From Fragilaria crotonensis (Eukaryota > Bacillariophyta > Fragilariophyceae > Fragilariales > Fragilariaceae): a stretch of DNA of 64,000 bases. Shown piece after piece: positions 20,348 through 32,252 of this stretch. The position numbers and the translations under genes were made by a program. The stretch spans positions 62,001 to 126,000 of the forward strand of contig JAKSYS010000028.1 in the NCBI GenBank assembly GCA_022925895.1, in the 5' to 3' direction. Positions within the stretch are counted from its first letter, which is position 1, and the number at the start of each line of letters is the position of its first letter. The notes under the pieces are model-generated. The model was not told the DNA's origin. It searched no databases and worked only from the letters and a program-made list of their open reading frames with translations.

Positions 20348-23300
20348 TTAGCCACGTGGTCCGCTCGTGCGTGACATCAACTGCTTTGAATACTCCCAGA
20401 TGCAGATGGCGCCACTGACGTGGACGTTCAGTGACCGAATGATTCCTAGTTGAGGAATTTCGACGCACTGATCTACAACCTGGAGGAACTCGACGGGGAT
20501 GCCTTCCTTTTCTTTGCCTAGCAAAAGGACTGTCTTGTCTGGGAATGTGAAGTTCTCGATCGAAACGCTCGACGAGGTTTGTTCCAATCCGACAATCGTA
20601 TAGCCGTCCTCTTGTTTCTTGCAGAGCCAAACCAGCAGTTTCTGTGGAGTAGAGTGGTGAGAGAAGGGGAATGGACCATCGCAGGAACTCGCTGATGGAA
20701 ACGACATGTCAACCCTAGTAAACATAACCCTCATGGAAAATCGAGTCATAAGTTTTTTTCATTCATGTCAAGCGAGGAAGCTGCCGTCATTATTTGGGTC
20801 AAGATAATCACGAGGTGCTCATAACAGATCTTGGTAAAAATGACAATAATCATTCGACAGCAATATAAAATCCAACGACATGACGGCAACTGCTTTACTT
20901 ACATCTTCTTTGCATTCTTCAATATGGATCCAGTCACCTGCGCCAACGCTTATACTTTTGAAGTTGTCCATTCGGACGACGTTCAAGTCGGGAATAACCA
21001 GTCGGTCAGCTGCAAAGATTTCAGCCGTTCGAGCAAGGCCTCCTAAATTGGGAATCTTGTCAATCAAAGTGGCACAAATAACCAGGCTTTGTCGCTTGCG
21101 GCCAGATGCATTGCGGAGGCGCAGTTCACGCGATTCTTCGACACCGAGATCGAGCGCATCCAGTGGTATGATTTTCCGTTGAAAGTTAGCGAATGCGTCG
21201 CCATCACTAGCTGCCGGTCGTTGAACCGACTGGTCCAAAAGCATTTGTTCCACTTGCTTCCACTGTGGTGCATCATTTTCATGCGCGTCCAGGTAGACGT
21301 CCTCAAGGCACTTCTTTACTAGTTCAATTATATGAACAGGGTCAGCTTCGTCACTTTCGTCCACTTTGGTGCTGAGAAGCCCCTCAACAGTGCACGTGTG
21401 GTCCGCATCATAGCGTTCGAATGCCTTCAGCTGCTTGTTACGAAGGCGCTTCATCTCGGGGTTCTGGTCCAAAAAGTGGTATAAATTGCGAATGTACCAA
21501 TCGTTACCAGCATCGCTTTCGGGCTTTGTCTTGATATCAATCACCAAAGGAATGAGCTCATGCACCAGAAGTTGTGCAATTGCGCGGCTGAAACCTTGGG
21601 TGGAACTCAACCAGGGAATGACACCGCTGAGCACTTGGTGCAGCGTCAAGCTCCCATTTTCGCCTGTTTCAAATTGACGGAAGAAATCTAGTTTGTACCT
21701 TCCGACAATCAAGTTACCACCAATACCATTAAAGATGATATCTGCTGCAGGGTTAAGTCCGTGCGTTGGATCTCCTTGACAAAACGTTTCCCAAAAATGG
21801 TAGGGTGCTTTCGGGAGCACTGGATTGCGAAAATCTCCATGAAGTAACGAATTTGGCCATGCAGATTCTGATTCAACGATTCGTACAATCGATCACAAAC
21901 GACGTCAGCGATCTCCTCCGTAACAAATCTTGATAGAATACATAACGCTTGCCAGCTTCGGATGCGAATGGAATAGTCCTCCGTTCCCGTCATCAGAGAT
22001 GACCCGGATTTCAACGGAGCATAGCATACATCGTGAAGCAAAGTCAAGATCACTGGATGGACAAAATCTTGCAGCACCCTTACGTCAAGGCCTTGGTCTG
22101 GTCCTGGCAATCTAGAAAAGAATACCAATACAAATCCGCGGGCTATGCTCGAGGTGTTGGTATCCGGAGGGAGCGTCAAAGCTGTGTCATCCGCTTGCCC
22201 TGACCCAGCCAGTGTACTCTGATTAGTAGACGACTCGTCCAGCTTAGCCTCCTTATGCACAAGGAGCTTCACAACTTCATTCTTGTATGGAATTGCACCA
22301 AGTCCAGGATGATTCTCGCCGTCAGCCCCAGCCATCCGGCGCAAATGTGACACAACGCTGCTTTCAAGAAATGAGAGCGTAGGCATCCGGCAATCTTCAT
22401 CAATTTGCGAAAGGCCGCGCGGACTGGCGCCTGGTAGTCAGGGTCCACTTGCAGCCGTTGGTATTCGTCCAGAAGTATGGCTGGTCTGAAGATGAGAGCA
22501 CAGATTCCGTTCAGCATAAATGTTGCAGTCGAAGAGGTCGACATGTCACTCATCGCGGCGAACATGACAGTTATAATGTTTTCTAGATGACTCGGATAGG
22601 AAGCTTTTTCACCCTTGAGCTCCATCCAGCTAGCAGCTGCAGTCCGGACACTCTCAAAAAGCGGTAGGAGCGCATCCATGGGAGTCGCCTCCGCTAATTC
22701 GAGAGCGCGAGAAAACACCTGCTCCAATAATGGAGCGATGTCATCGCGAGCCTCGTTTTCCACCAGTTTTGGTAGCAAGGCTGACAAGCACCCCCACCTT
22801 GCATAGTGGAAAACCGATCGCGCTGTTTGTTCTTCCTGTTTCATCATATTGTCCCCAGAACCAATAAATTCAAGTCGCAACAGCTTTTCACATGCCGACA
22901 CAGTCGAAATACCATCCCAAGTAAACCATGGGTCGGCGCCACACGAAAGCGCTGCATAAGACAGGGAGGTACACGTGACAACGTCAATCGAATCCTCGTC
23001 TTTCAAAAGCATCATCGCTTTGACGGCAGTCTCCAGCATTCGTTCCGATGCACTAGATACCGCCATACTCGACGGGTATGACTCCGCAAGAACCTTGAGC
23101 TGCGCAATGACAAGCGCAAATGTGGTGGAGATGCGATGGGTGGTGCCTGAACGAGTACTCCCAGCGGTGGCAACATCCGCTCCTTCCGCCGCCACTTCAG
23201 CTTGCTCTTTGCGCAGCGACGACAAGGCGCGCGCGTGATTAAGCAGGAAGTCAACGGCATTCGAGAGCAAGCCTTCAATGTTGGGTGGTGGTGGCATCAT

Positions 23301-25589
23301 TTGTTGAGTTCCCCTTTGTACGACTAAATCCCCGTTGCCGAGTCCACTTACAACCTCCAATCTACATCCATTCTCCAGTAGAATCATGGCCCGTGACGCT
23401 TTCTCTGCATTTATCCACTTTAATTCAGCCGATGGCGTCGTCGATAGGCCCTTGTAAATTGCAGGCCACAGGAGTGAGCTGGTAGCAGCAGTGGCACTGG
23501 ACAAGGTAGCCAGGAGAACAATGGCGGCACCCATAGCGCGCTCGGCATCCGAGGTGGCAGCTGCAATGGGATCCCACGTTTCATTATGCAACAACCCTAT
23601 CATCAATCGCGACTGAACGAACGCGGATGCGCACGTCGCAGCAGTTGTTGACCCCCAAAGGGGCGAGTCACCTAGAGTCGCGATCCACTGTTGCAGTGCC
23701 TTGTAGGTGGCGTGGTCCATGCGATTGTCACTGTCGACAGGAGCAAGATCCAGTGGATAAAGAGTCAAGACGCGAAGAACAACTTTTGGATCGAGTGCCC
23801 CTTGGAGAGTTGATGCAGCAAGTATCGTGGCATAACCCTGAAGCAATCCGAGTCGAAAGGTGACTACAATAGATCCGCTGCTGAAGAGTTGCTGGAAACT
23901 TCCCACTGCCGATGACAACACGTCTTCTGTGATAAGTACTCGGACGTGCGCTGCATTAGCCTCTGCTGCCTGTGAAACGGCCCTCAACATGTACACCACT
24001 GTCTTGGGACGTAAGCGAAGGAGTAACTCGGGACTGAGAATACCAGCGACGAAGGCTTGTAACCGCGTCTCGTCCAAACATCGAACGTAGGCTTGAAGGA
24101 ACTCGATGAACTTCGGCGTAATATCTTGCACTTTGATTTTACCGCGTTCTTCGTAATTCATATTTGTACCAATAGATGCGGCGAGGGTGTCATAGGAAGG
24201 AATAACAGCTTGCAAAACAAAATCTGTCGAAACTAGACTCAACGGAGCTGCTGGCAGTGCATTCTGTTTTGATTTAATTGCATGCTTCTTTTTAGGAAGC
24301 CTTTGCAACGCCAATCGACGCTCATCAAGCACGGAGGGTTCATTGTCGTTCGAAACGACTTGCACACCGGCTCGACCATTAAGGAAGCGGAAGAGGACAA
24401 GTTTTCGCAAGACGGGCGTTTCTGATAGGAAAAGACGACACAACATGGCTGCAATCCAATTCCACGTCATTGGTGGTGGGCAAGCAGTTTCTTGGGAAAG
24501 AATTTCAGAACCAGCATTCGCACAGGCTTCCAGACACACTTCGGTTACTGTATCCCACACTTGATCCATCAAATGCTGTTCTTGTTCCATTTCCAATGTT
24601 TCAAAGCACATGAGATATTTTGCCCAAACACTCTGCTGTTGCATCGTCCCACTCTCAACTAAAATCCTCAGTAAGTACAATCCTCGTCGCCGCATTCGTT
24701 CTTGGTTGGCGGTATCTTTGTATTGAAAACTGCCACCCTTGACGTCCACGTGAGCACCACGATGTAACAAATTGGAAATGAACATCCAAACGAGCGGTTC
24801 GAGAAGTGGCGCGAATTGAGCATGAACAGTGGTATCTTCCAATCCGCTACTATAACTAATCACATGGGGAAGAACGGAGCACAAAACTGCCGATGTCATC
24901 AATGCCTTGTCACTTTCTGGATTTGCCATGTCGTTCGTCACAACGAGTGCCATGAGTTCCAAACAAGCATTCCAGACACGAAGCAACGGTGATGGTGTTG
25001 TCTTCGTCGTCGTCGCGTCACATAACAGGGGCACCAACCACAATGTGATGGGTCGAATGGTAGCGGGCGACCCTGTGGCCAATCCTTCAAGTATGTGATG
25101 GACAATCAGATTCGGAACTTGGCAGATGGGATGCAATCGTACTAATATCCGACAAGTCCAAATGTGGGGTATTCCTTGGAGTAAGTGAAGGGTGTTGTCC
25201 AAGGAAGTCGTCGTCGCATCGGCAATGGTGAGATCGCCAAAGACAGCATCCAACAAGGCCTCCCGGAGTTCATCATTGCAGAGAAGAGGTGATTCCTGAT
25301 CGTGTTGTTGTTGGAGCAGAGGGATGAGGATCGCGATCAATCGATCGATCGATGTAATGTTGTGCAAGAGGTATTGAATAGTCAGTAACTGGAGAGGCGG
25401 TTCTTGTTCCTGTAAGGCGGCATCAGGCAAGGCTGTGAAGTTCTTTGCAGTCATCTCCGTTGGAGTGACTCCATCATGGCAGACGGCCCGTATGAGAGCG
25501 GCATGAATGGGAACTAACTGACGAAGAGGCAGCGTCGAGTGTAAGGCTGATGAGAGCGTCACAAGTCTCTGCCATGGCGCATCCGTCAT
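20348..25589 (-). CDS. TARBP1: TARBP1/Trm3-type tRNA 2'-O-methyltransferase
   Basis: Large SPOUT enzyme expected to 2'-O-methylate guanosine 18 in the D-loop of some tRNAs, using S-adenosylmethionine. The first ~1400 residues are helical-repeat scaffold, including KHPTIFGKRFVKEIQRTD and LKAALCHICAGW, as in human TARBP1. The C-terminal SPOUT domain shows all three trefoil-knot motifs: NLGGLARTAEIF (motif 1), VLLLGKEKEGIP (motif 2) and IPQLGIIRSLNVHVSGAICI (motif 3). A 261-bp intron (20902-20642, GTAAGT donor, CCACAG acceptor) splits motifs 1 and 2. Two single-base breaks interrupt the frame, at the G run near 22326-22330 and at about 21725, with family sequence continuing afterwards. Corrected length is about 1660 residues, close to the animal protein. 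The ATG at 25589 is the first in frame. Confidence 0.85.
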
Positions 25590-27618
25590 GACTGCGGCGA
25601 GTATGGATATCAACCTGACCTGTGGTGTCCTGGAAAGTTCGTCCAGTTTATTTTGATTGGCTTCGATCAGAGTGGACGAAGACGGACGCCCTGTGCTAAC
25701 GTGCTAGTATGACATAGCGTGCTATCGTGCTGACCTAAAGTTTACGAGTACTACTAGTACTCAGTGCTCAGTAATCTACTACCAGAATCACAGATACTGT
25801 AGTTCCCAGTACGAGGTGCCGGTACATCTACCTACAGCCTAAATTGGACGGATGTGGATGGAATACAGAAAATAGTTTCTGATAAGAAGCTTAGTTGGGA
25901 TTGCTCTCTTTTTTTTGACACATTCAAGGTGGCAGGTATGCTTCCGACAAGGATCAGAGATTGGATACGTGATCAATGCTCTTGAAAGTTTTGGCATGCT
26001 CTTCCACCAAAGGATTTTATCAACACGACCAATTGCAAATAGATCGCAGCAATCAATGGTGTTCCTCTGTTGAGGACAAGGGAAAAACTCTATCATGAAA
26101 CATAATTGTGTGAGTGGCTGATGATGATGATAACGGTTGTACAATTGCATTTGTCACCATCATAGTGCTACCATAGCAACTATTTTTAATCAACAAGGAA
26201 GCAATTACAGGTACTAGCTTCAAGTTACCACCTTCTGAGCATGTCGAGAATTACAAAGCAAGTCATCATCGTAGGATTAGTGCACCAATCATAGAGGAAT
26301 GCAAAGAAATGAGATTATGATTGAACTAGCTAGTATTGGCAAGTCATCATGAAAAGTGTTGACCGACAAGGCACAGAGGATCCCCTAAACGTACCTTAAT
26401 TGTGGTTATGATTAGAAGCTTATCAGGCTATTACCAGATATAGGTCTGCATGCCAAGACCTCCTGGGTAGATAACAGTCTGCCTGATTAACATTGCAAGG
26501 CTCTCCTGGAGTAGTCGTACATATGAGCTCAAAGGATTTCGAACTCAGAAACATTCGGTATGAGACTTCTGAAGATTTTATTGTTGTGGCTAGGATCTAT
26601 GATAGCTATGGTACCAGGTAGTAGTGCTAACTTGGAGGACAAGCATACCTGGTACATTTTACCAAGTATGGAGTACGACGTTGTACTCGAGTTCTTGTAA
26701 GCCATTGCGCTACTGTAGAGTTCAGTATGCATACCGTATATGGAACACATCTGTGCATATATGTTAAAGCCTACTCCAGTATCATATATACATTTTAATG
26801 TCGTACTCCTCGAGTACTCCAGTATATCGTGTAGTACTCTACCGGGTAGTATCATACAAATTCCCGGAGCACATGTACTCCGTACTCAGTACTGTCGTAC
26901 CGGTACGAGGTACTCGTGGTACTCCAGTACCTTACGTATTTATACCAGAAGGGCGTACCTGGTACTACGGTAGGTACAATTCCTTCGGGACGTCTCGTCG
27001 CTCGTCGCTCGTCGCCGAGAGGTCGACTTGACAGCGAATCACCTACTGGTCGTTAAAACTTAAAACAAGCTGAGGTGTTCGGAGTTCGGACTCAAAACCC
27101 AATTGAAGTACAAGTTGGACTCACAACCCTTTGGAGGTAAGAAGAGGGACCATGTCCTATTACATACTTTTATTGTAGCGACTCGGTGTACAACTTGGCC
27201 TCTGGACATCGGCACGGAAGACTTCGAGCTGTGGGGAGCAGAAGGGAGAAGGAATTGAGATTTGACACTATACTCCGGAACCCTGATATCGCGAGCAACT
27301 CCAAGTACCAAATCTTGAACCATGGCCCTGTCGCCCTCGTCCGAGAGGTGGTCGTTCTCGTTCACGTTGCATATGCTAAAATGGCTCACATCATGAGTTC
27401 CTTCTTCATTGCATGTCCGCCATTCGCTCGGAATCACACAGCACCATCTTTCCTATCCCACCGATTGCCGCTTCTCAATTCTGTCTTTCTTCGCATCACG
27501 GCAGCAGAGGCACAGTACATTCTGAGAACTGAGATACTGGATTCGATAGGATACTCCAGTGCTCGTCTACCGTCTTTCTCCGGCTCGTATCAAACCTGCA
27601 TTTACAATACATCACACA
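25590..27618. other. Long intergenic region, GTAC-rich, no gene seen
   Basis: About 2 kb without a supported gene, between divergent genes. Dense GTACT/AGTACC tracts occur at 25745-25830 and 26640-26965. A short CGTCTCGTCGCTCGTCGCTC repeat lies near 26990. Short open frames here have no recognisable protein features. Confidence 0.5.
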
Positions 27619-28551
27619 ATGCCCGGTCCCAAAATGGGTCCCCGCCCTGCTGACTTTGATGAAGTGATTGTTCGTCAAAGTCCCACATATCAAAAATGGG
27701 AAACCCTTGCGGTCGGTGCTAGCCTTCGGTATGCCTGTCGTGATTTCGTCAAGGGTCATGGAGACGATGAAGAGCGTTTGATGCGACGCATCATGATTGC
27801 CCGACGAAACAATTTACGCGACCATGATGCTCTGAAACGAGCCAGGGCTGTCGTCACGACATTGACTGCACCTGCTGCTGTAGCAGCAGCCGCAGTAGCA
27901 CCAACAACAACAGCAGCAGATGCAGTTGAGGTGCCTGCTCCCAAGGATCCTGACGTGCCAGTGGATGCTGTGGATCAAGAGAAAAAATTTGTAACAGTCA
28001 AGGAGGAAGACGGAACCAACGACGATACTGACAATAACGACAGTCAGAATCAAGCAAGCGTCGTAGAACGTCGACTGTGCTGGAGAACGTCGTACAAGTG
28101 GACCGCAGTCGAAGCCACACGATCGTACAAAACTTGGCAGGCACTCGAGGAGGGGAAGGAATTTATATACAATCAAAAGTATGTCAAGGGAAGACCAACG
28201 CACGATTGGCTGTTGCGAAAGAACATTTGGAGGCGCATGCGGTACCGACGTGAAAATAAGAAAATGGTGCAGGCCGTGTTGTCGGCGGATGGATTGACGA
28301 CAGCACCATCTGCGATCGTGGCGTTTAGTAGTGTTTCGGCAGGTGACCGTGAGGATGATGATGATGACGACGGTGCTCATGACGGACAAGGAGGTGTAGG
28401 TGCGGGCCTTGTGGACGACGCATTGTTGGCCAGTGCGGCGGCGGCTGTGGACAAAGTGCAGCACATTCACAAATCGGTCGTGGATGCTGCTGTGGCAGCG
28501 GCAGAATCCTATGTCAAGAGCAATGTTGACACGGAACAGGTCAGCGTGTAG
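27619..28551 (+). CDS. Hypothetical protein with two copies of a basic aromatic motif
   Basis: No known family recognised. The 310-residue product holds two related segments. The first, about residues 20-66, reads SPTYQKWETLAVG, then YACRDFVKG and LMRRIMIARRNN. The second, about residues 170-215, reads TRSYKTWQALEEGKEF, then YNQKYVKG and LLRKNIWRRMRYRREN. Both share Y-x-x-W-x-x-L, Y-x-x-x-x-(F/Y)-V-K-G and a basic helix, so an ancestral ~45-residue domain was duplicated. They are joined by an Ala/Val/Thr-rich and acidic linker, and an Asp-run (EDDDDDDG) and Ala-rich helix follow. The basic helix suggests nucleic-acid binding, but that is speculation. The ATG at 27619 is the first in frame. 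It lies about 140 bp upstream of a tandem array. Confidence 0.65.
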   Translation: MPGPKMGPRPADFDEVIVRQSPTYQKWETLAVGASLRYACRDFVKGHGDDEERLMRRIMIARRNNLRDHDALKRARAVVTTLTAPAAVAAAAVAPTTTAADAVEVPAPKDPDVPVDAVDQEKKFVTVKEEDGTNDDTDNNDSQNQASVVERRLCWRTSYKWTAVEATRSYKTWQALEEGKEFIYNQKYVKGRPTHDWLLRKNIWRRMRYRRENKKMVQAVLSADGLTTAPSAIVAFSSVSAGDREDDDDDDGAHDGQGGVGAGLVDDALLASAAAAVDKVQHIHKSVVDAAVAAAESYVKSNVDTEQVSV

Positions 28552-28689
28552 TGTGATGCAGGAGCGTTGGGAAGACATCTATTTTTTACATCGTTTTACC
28601 AAGTACTCGCGATTGGCTGTTGCGCAGAAGTAATGCGATTTGGACGGGAGAACTCATTATCGCTGGTCGATCCATTGTGAGGCACCCGC

Positions 28690-29640
28690 TAGTTGCACAG
28701 AAAGATACGTGCCTACATGCCCCTGTCGTTAGTCAAAGTCAATCGCCCCATTCACTCGCATGCACACACGAAGCGCAAACTGAATAAATTCTCCGCAAAC
28801 CACTCCGTAGATCACAGCAGATGGAAACAAGAAGAGGATGGTACAAGGCAATAAATACTGCATAGAAAGATATATGCCCCTTTGTTAGTTCAAGAAGAGT
28901 AGACGGGATTCCAAGTCCCAAGATCGATTGCTCGATGCTCCATACGTACAAGGCGCGAACTGAACGAAATTCTCCGCAACCCACACCGTCGCTCACAGCG
29001 GATGGAACAGGTAAAGGCTGGTGCAAGGTAATGCTACATGAAAAGAAGAGTGCACCGGATTCCAAGTTCCAAGATCAATCGCGGTATGCACCATAAGCCC
29101 AGACGACGCGCGAACTCAACGACATTCTCCGCAAACGGCATTGTCGATCACAGCAGATGGGAACAGGTAAAGGTTGGTGCAAGGTAATACTGCATGAGAA
29201 AAAGATATACGCCCCTTCGGAAAATTCAAGAAGAGTAAACCGGTTTCCATGTCCCAAGATCAATCGCTTTTACTATGCTTCACATTCACATACGACGCGC
29301 GAACTGAACAAAATTCTCCGCAAGCCACACCGATGATCGCCGCACATGGGAACAGGTATGTCGTACGTCATAACGGTTGGTAGAAGGTAATGCCACATAG
29401 AAAGATATATGCCCCGTCTATAATTCAAGAAGAGTTCACTGGATTCCACGTCCCAAGATCAATCGCTGTATGCACCATACGCACAGACGACGCGCGAAGT
29501 GAACGACATTCTCCGCAACCCACGCCGTCGCTCAACGCGGATGGGAAAAGGTAACTGTTGGTGCAGTTGGTACAAGGCAATACAGTATAGAAAGATTTAT
29601 GCCCTTTCGTTACTGTAGTTAAAGAAGAAGCTCTAGAGAG
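28690..29640. repeat. Diverged tandem array, about five ~155-195 bp units
   Basis: The landmark ATTCTCCGCA recurs at 28788, 28969, 29124, 29313 and 29508, so the spacings are 181, 155, 189 and 195 bp. Each unit also carries forms of CGCGAACTGAAC, a TCACAGCGGATGGGAACAGG-like block, AGAAAGATATATGCCCC, TTCAAGAAGAGT and TTCCAAGTCCCAAGATC. Copies are clearly related but diverged by substitutions and indels. No transposon ends or coding sense are evident. The array stops about 165 bp before the start codon of the beta-helix gene. Confidence 0.85.
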
Positions 29641-29805
29641 ATCGAAAGACTCAGTGGTCCATATTCGAAAAACCGCAAAGGAAAGCTCACAATCCTGACA
29701 AGAGGAAAAAGCACGCAACTTCCTCTCGACCCTTGCAGACCGATCTACCATCTGTAAACTGGGTTTGCTCAAGAAGCGTATTTCCTCAAGTGACAAGGCT
29801 TGATT

Positions 29806-31614
29806 ATGGGCGAACCTAATCCACCACATTGGCCGGACAGCGTCAAGGTGTTTCTTCCACCGACGCTTGATGACAAGGACAACAAGGTGGAAGAGATTAA
29901 GGCAATTTTGAAGTGCACAGAAGATTCTTGGAACAAAGAACATGGCTGTTACACTTCTGATCACCATTTTTCCAAACGTCGACTTGCTCTCTTGTTCGCC
30001 CCCGGGGACTATAAAGGCATTGATGTCGAAATTGGATACTATGTGCAGATCCTAGGTCTTGGTGCACAACCTGATCAAGTGCGATTCCTCGACTGTGAAC
30101 TCGGTCCACACGTACCGGCCCTGAACAAGCACCTCCCGGAACACGCCGGAAGCTTGGATACCTTCTGGAGAAGTGCGGAGAACTTTAGCACCTTCCCCAA
30201 GTCAGGGAATATGCTCTGGGCCGTTAGCCAAGCATCTCCCCTCCGTCGTGTTCAGGTTGAATGTGACCTTAAGCTTTTTGATCAGGGCTTTGCAAGTGGC
30301 GGTTTCATGGCCAACTGTCACGTCAAAGGAAAAACAGATTTCGGAGGGCAGCAGCAGTGGTTGAGTCGCAATTGTGATTTCGTTGGAGGTGTCGAGGGTG
30401 GGGCATGGAGCCTTGCTTTTGTCGGCTGCTCGGGAAACATCCCTGCTGAACACATGGGGAGTGATAAACATGCATCGATATCCATTGAAAGCAAGACTCC
30501 GGTTCTGGTGGAAAAGCCATATATTGCTATGAAGGCCGACATGGAAAGCTTCGAGTTGAGAATTCCTAAGGTTTTCAGAAAGGACAATGAGGCTGGATCT
30601 TGTTTTGAAAACACGAAGGAGCAAGCTCATGATTTTTCACATGTCTTTGTCGCAAAAGCAGAGGAGGCTGATGTGGCGACAAAGATACAAATGGCTTTGG
30701 ACGACAGGAAGCATGTTGTCCTTGCTCCAGGAATCTTTGCGCTTGACAACACACTGCACATCCGTCATGACAATCAAGTCCTGCTCGGTATTGGACTTGC
30801 TACACTCACTGGGCCATCAAACGGCTCGCCTTGTATCACGGTGAGTCCCAAGACACACGGAGTGCGTATTGCCGGTATCATGTTGGAAGCATCGAAACGA
30901 ATTGATGCACCGGGTTCTTCTTCGTTGCTCGAATGGGGGGCTGCTGATGAAAAGGACGAAGGAGATCCCGCGAATCCAGGTGGCTTGTTCGATGTTTTCT
31001 GCCGAGTCGGAGGAGACACTGACGGTGATCGCCCTCATTATTACATAGATTGTATTATGAGAATTCACTCCGGAAACGTGATTGGCGACAATATCTGGAT
31101 TTGGAGAGCCGATCATGCCAAACTCATGCCGGGTGAGAAACCGAACTTTGAACCGATTCCTGCGTATCACCAAACCGAGGAAGATGAATATCATGTCCGG
31201 AATGGAATTCACGTGACTGGTAATGACGTGATCATCTATGGGCTGGCGGTCGAGCATACAAACGAACACCAGACCGTGTGGAGCGGCGAGCGAGGTCAAG
31301 TTTTCTTCTATCAGTGTGAATTGCCTTATGATGTGTCTCAGGCATCCTTTGGCGACATGGACTACGTTGGATACTTCATTGACGACCACGTTGAAAATCA
31401 CAAGGTTGTTGCACCGGGAGTATACTCAAACTTCCGGAACGCAAAAGTCGTTGTCAAAAGTGCCGTGAAGCATCCGAAAAGAAACACCATCTACTGCGCG
31501 AATCCTTTTACTGTCCACCTCGACAACAACGGGTGCATCGAGTCAGTTGTGAATGGAAGAGGGGATCCGGCTCGCGAGCAGGGCATCCCTTCGAGAGTCG
31601 GATCTGATATCTGA
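29806..31614 (+). CDS. Right-handed parallel beta-helix (pectate-lyase-fold) protein of bacterial type
   Basis: A 602-residue, single-exon protein. It resembles a group of bacterial proteins often labelled as adenylyl-cyclase-like or F5/8-type hypotheticals, built on a parallel beta-helix. Recognisable stretches are LALLFAPGDYKGIDVEIGYY, VQILGLGAQPDQV, TFWRSAENFST, MLWAVSQASPLRRVQV, SGGFMANCHVKG, QQQWLSRNCDF and VEKPYIAMK. The later part repeats helix turns such as HVVLAPGIFALDNTLHIRHD and GIGLATLTGP and carries NGIHVTGNDVIIYGLAVEHT. There is no signal peptide. Activity is unknown; the fold often serves polysaccharide lyases or hydrolases. Lack of introns and the bacterial-type relatives suggest horizontal transfer. 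The first in-frame ATG is at 29806. Frame is intact. Confidence 0.72.
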   Translation: MGEPNPPHWPDSVKVFLPPTLDDKDNKVEEIKAILKCTEDSWNKEHGCYTSDHHFSKRRLALLFAPGDYKGIDVEIGYYVQILGLGAQPDQVRFLDCELGPHVPALNKHLPEHAGSLDTFWRSAENFSTFPKSGNMLWAVSQASPLRRVQVECDLKLFDQGFASGGFMANCHVKGKTDFGGQQQWLSRNCDFVGGVEGGAWSLAFVGCSGNIPAEHMGSDKHASISIESKTPVLVEKPYIAMKADMESFELRIPKVFRKDNEAGSCFENTKEQAHDFSHVFVAKAEEADVATKIQMALDDRKHVVLAPGIFALDNTLHIRHDNQVLLGIGLATLTGPSNGSPCITVSPKTHGVRIAGIMLEASKRIDAPGSSSLLEWGAADEKDEGDPANPGGLFDVFCRVGGDTDGDRPHYYIDCIMRIHSGNVIGDNIWIWRADHAKLMPGEKPNFEPIPAYHQTEEDEYHVRNGIHVTGNDVIIYGLAVEHTNEHQTVWSGERGQVFFYQCELPYDVSQASFGDMDYVGYFIDDHVENHKVVAPGVYSNFRNAKVVVKSAVKHPKRNTIYCANPFTVHLDNNGCIESVVNGRGDPAREQGIPSRVGSDI

Positions 31615-32058
31615 TGTACGAGTGAACTAGACGGGCGATGACCAGAAGAGGGACCGAGAGAAGAACAACAACATCAGAACCAGTCACATATATGATAAAT
31701 GATCAATCCCATTATGTAAGTATCGTGCATACTCGAGTACTAGTACATCAAAACGACTGAGGAGAAATGTGAACGAAACCATTCGTTTTGTCCTATGTCA
31801 TACGCTTTTTTAGTTCAGATACAAATGTAATTTGTGTTTTTTACGTTGTTAAGAAAGCAATTGGACTCCAGCTATGCACGACTGAAATCGCTATCGGGGG
31901 TACGTCGAAATCGAGGTCGCCCAACCCCCAGTCGTACAGTAGTGTACTCGAGTACGGTACAAATGTCGTACAATCTTCAAGGGACTTCAAGGTATGCATA
32001 CACTGGTACTGTACGTTACAGGGCATTTGAAACTCCGCAGAGGAGCAGCCTGAGATTC
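31615..32058. other. Intergenic flank of the retrotransposon
   Basis: 444 bp with GTAC-rich DNA at 31725-31745 and 31930-32030. No gene is seen. The retrotransposon begins at about 32059. Confidence 0.45.
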
Positions 32059-32239
32059 GCGGGACATTCCCGCTTCCGACAGGATCTCCGGCTCTGCGGC
32101 AGCTGCGGCGGATGTGTAATCATGTAATGTAGAAATGTAGAAATGCTAAGGAGGTTGGCGAAAAGCGGCGCGTTTACTATGCTGCCGCACGCGCCTACCT
32201 CGGTGCTCTCCCGTTGTTACGGGGGTTGCACTTCATTGG
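32059..32239 (-). repeat. Split direct repeat b2 (outer right end)
   Basis: Second copy of the b repeat, matching 32488-32666 nearly base for base. The copies differ in homopolymer length (CCC versus CC near 32211, five versus four G near 32221). It begins at the element end with the inverted repeat GCGGGA-CAT-TCCCGC. A 13-bp GGGC-type tract (32240-32252) separates it from a2. Confidence 0.9.
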
Positions 32240-32252
32240 GCGGGCGGGCGGG

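Noticed and set aside
22975-24564. Several 60-90 codon plus-strand frames inside the TARBP1-like gene
   Set aside because: Antisense shadows without family features; the minus-strand frame is long and conserved.
26529-27653. Short open frames in the 25.6-27.6 kb gap
   Set aside because: Composition follows GTAC repeats, there are no domains, and several lack a true ATG.
28690-29640. CRISPR-like array
   Set aside because: Repeats are long, diverged and unevenly spaced, with no short conserved repeat and unique spacer structure, and the genome is eukaryotic.
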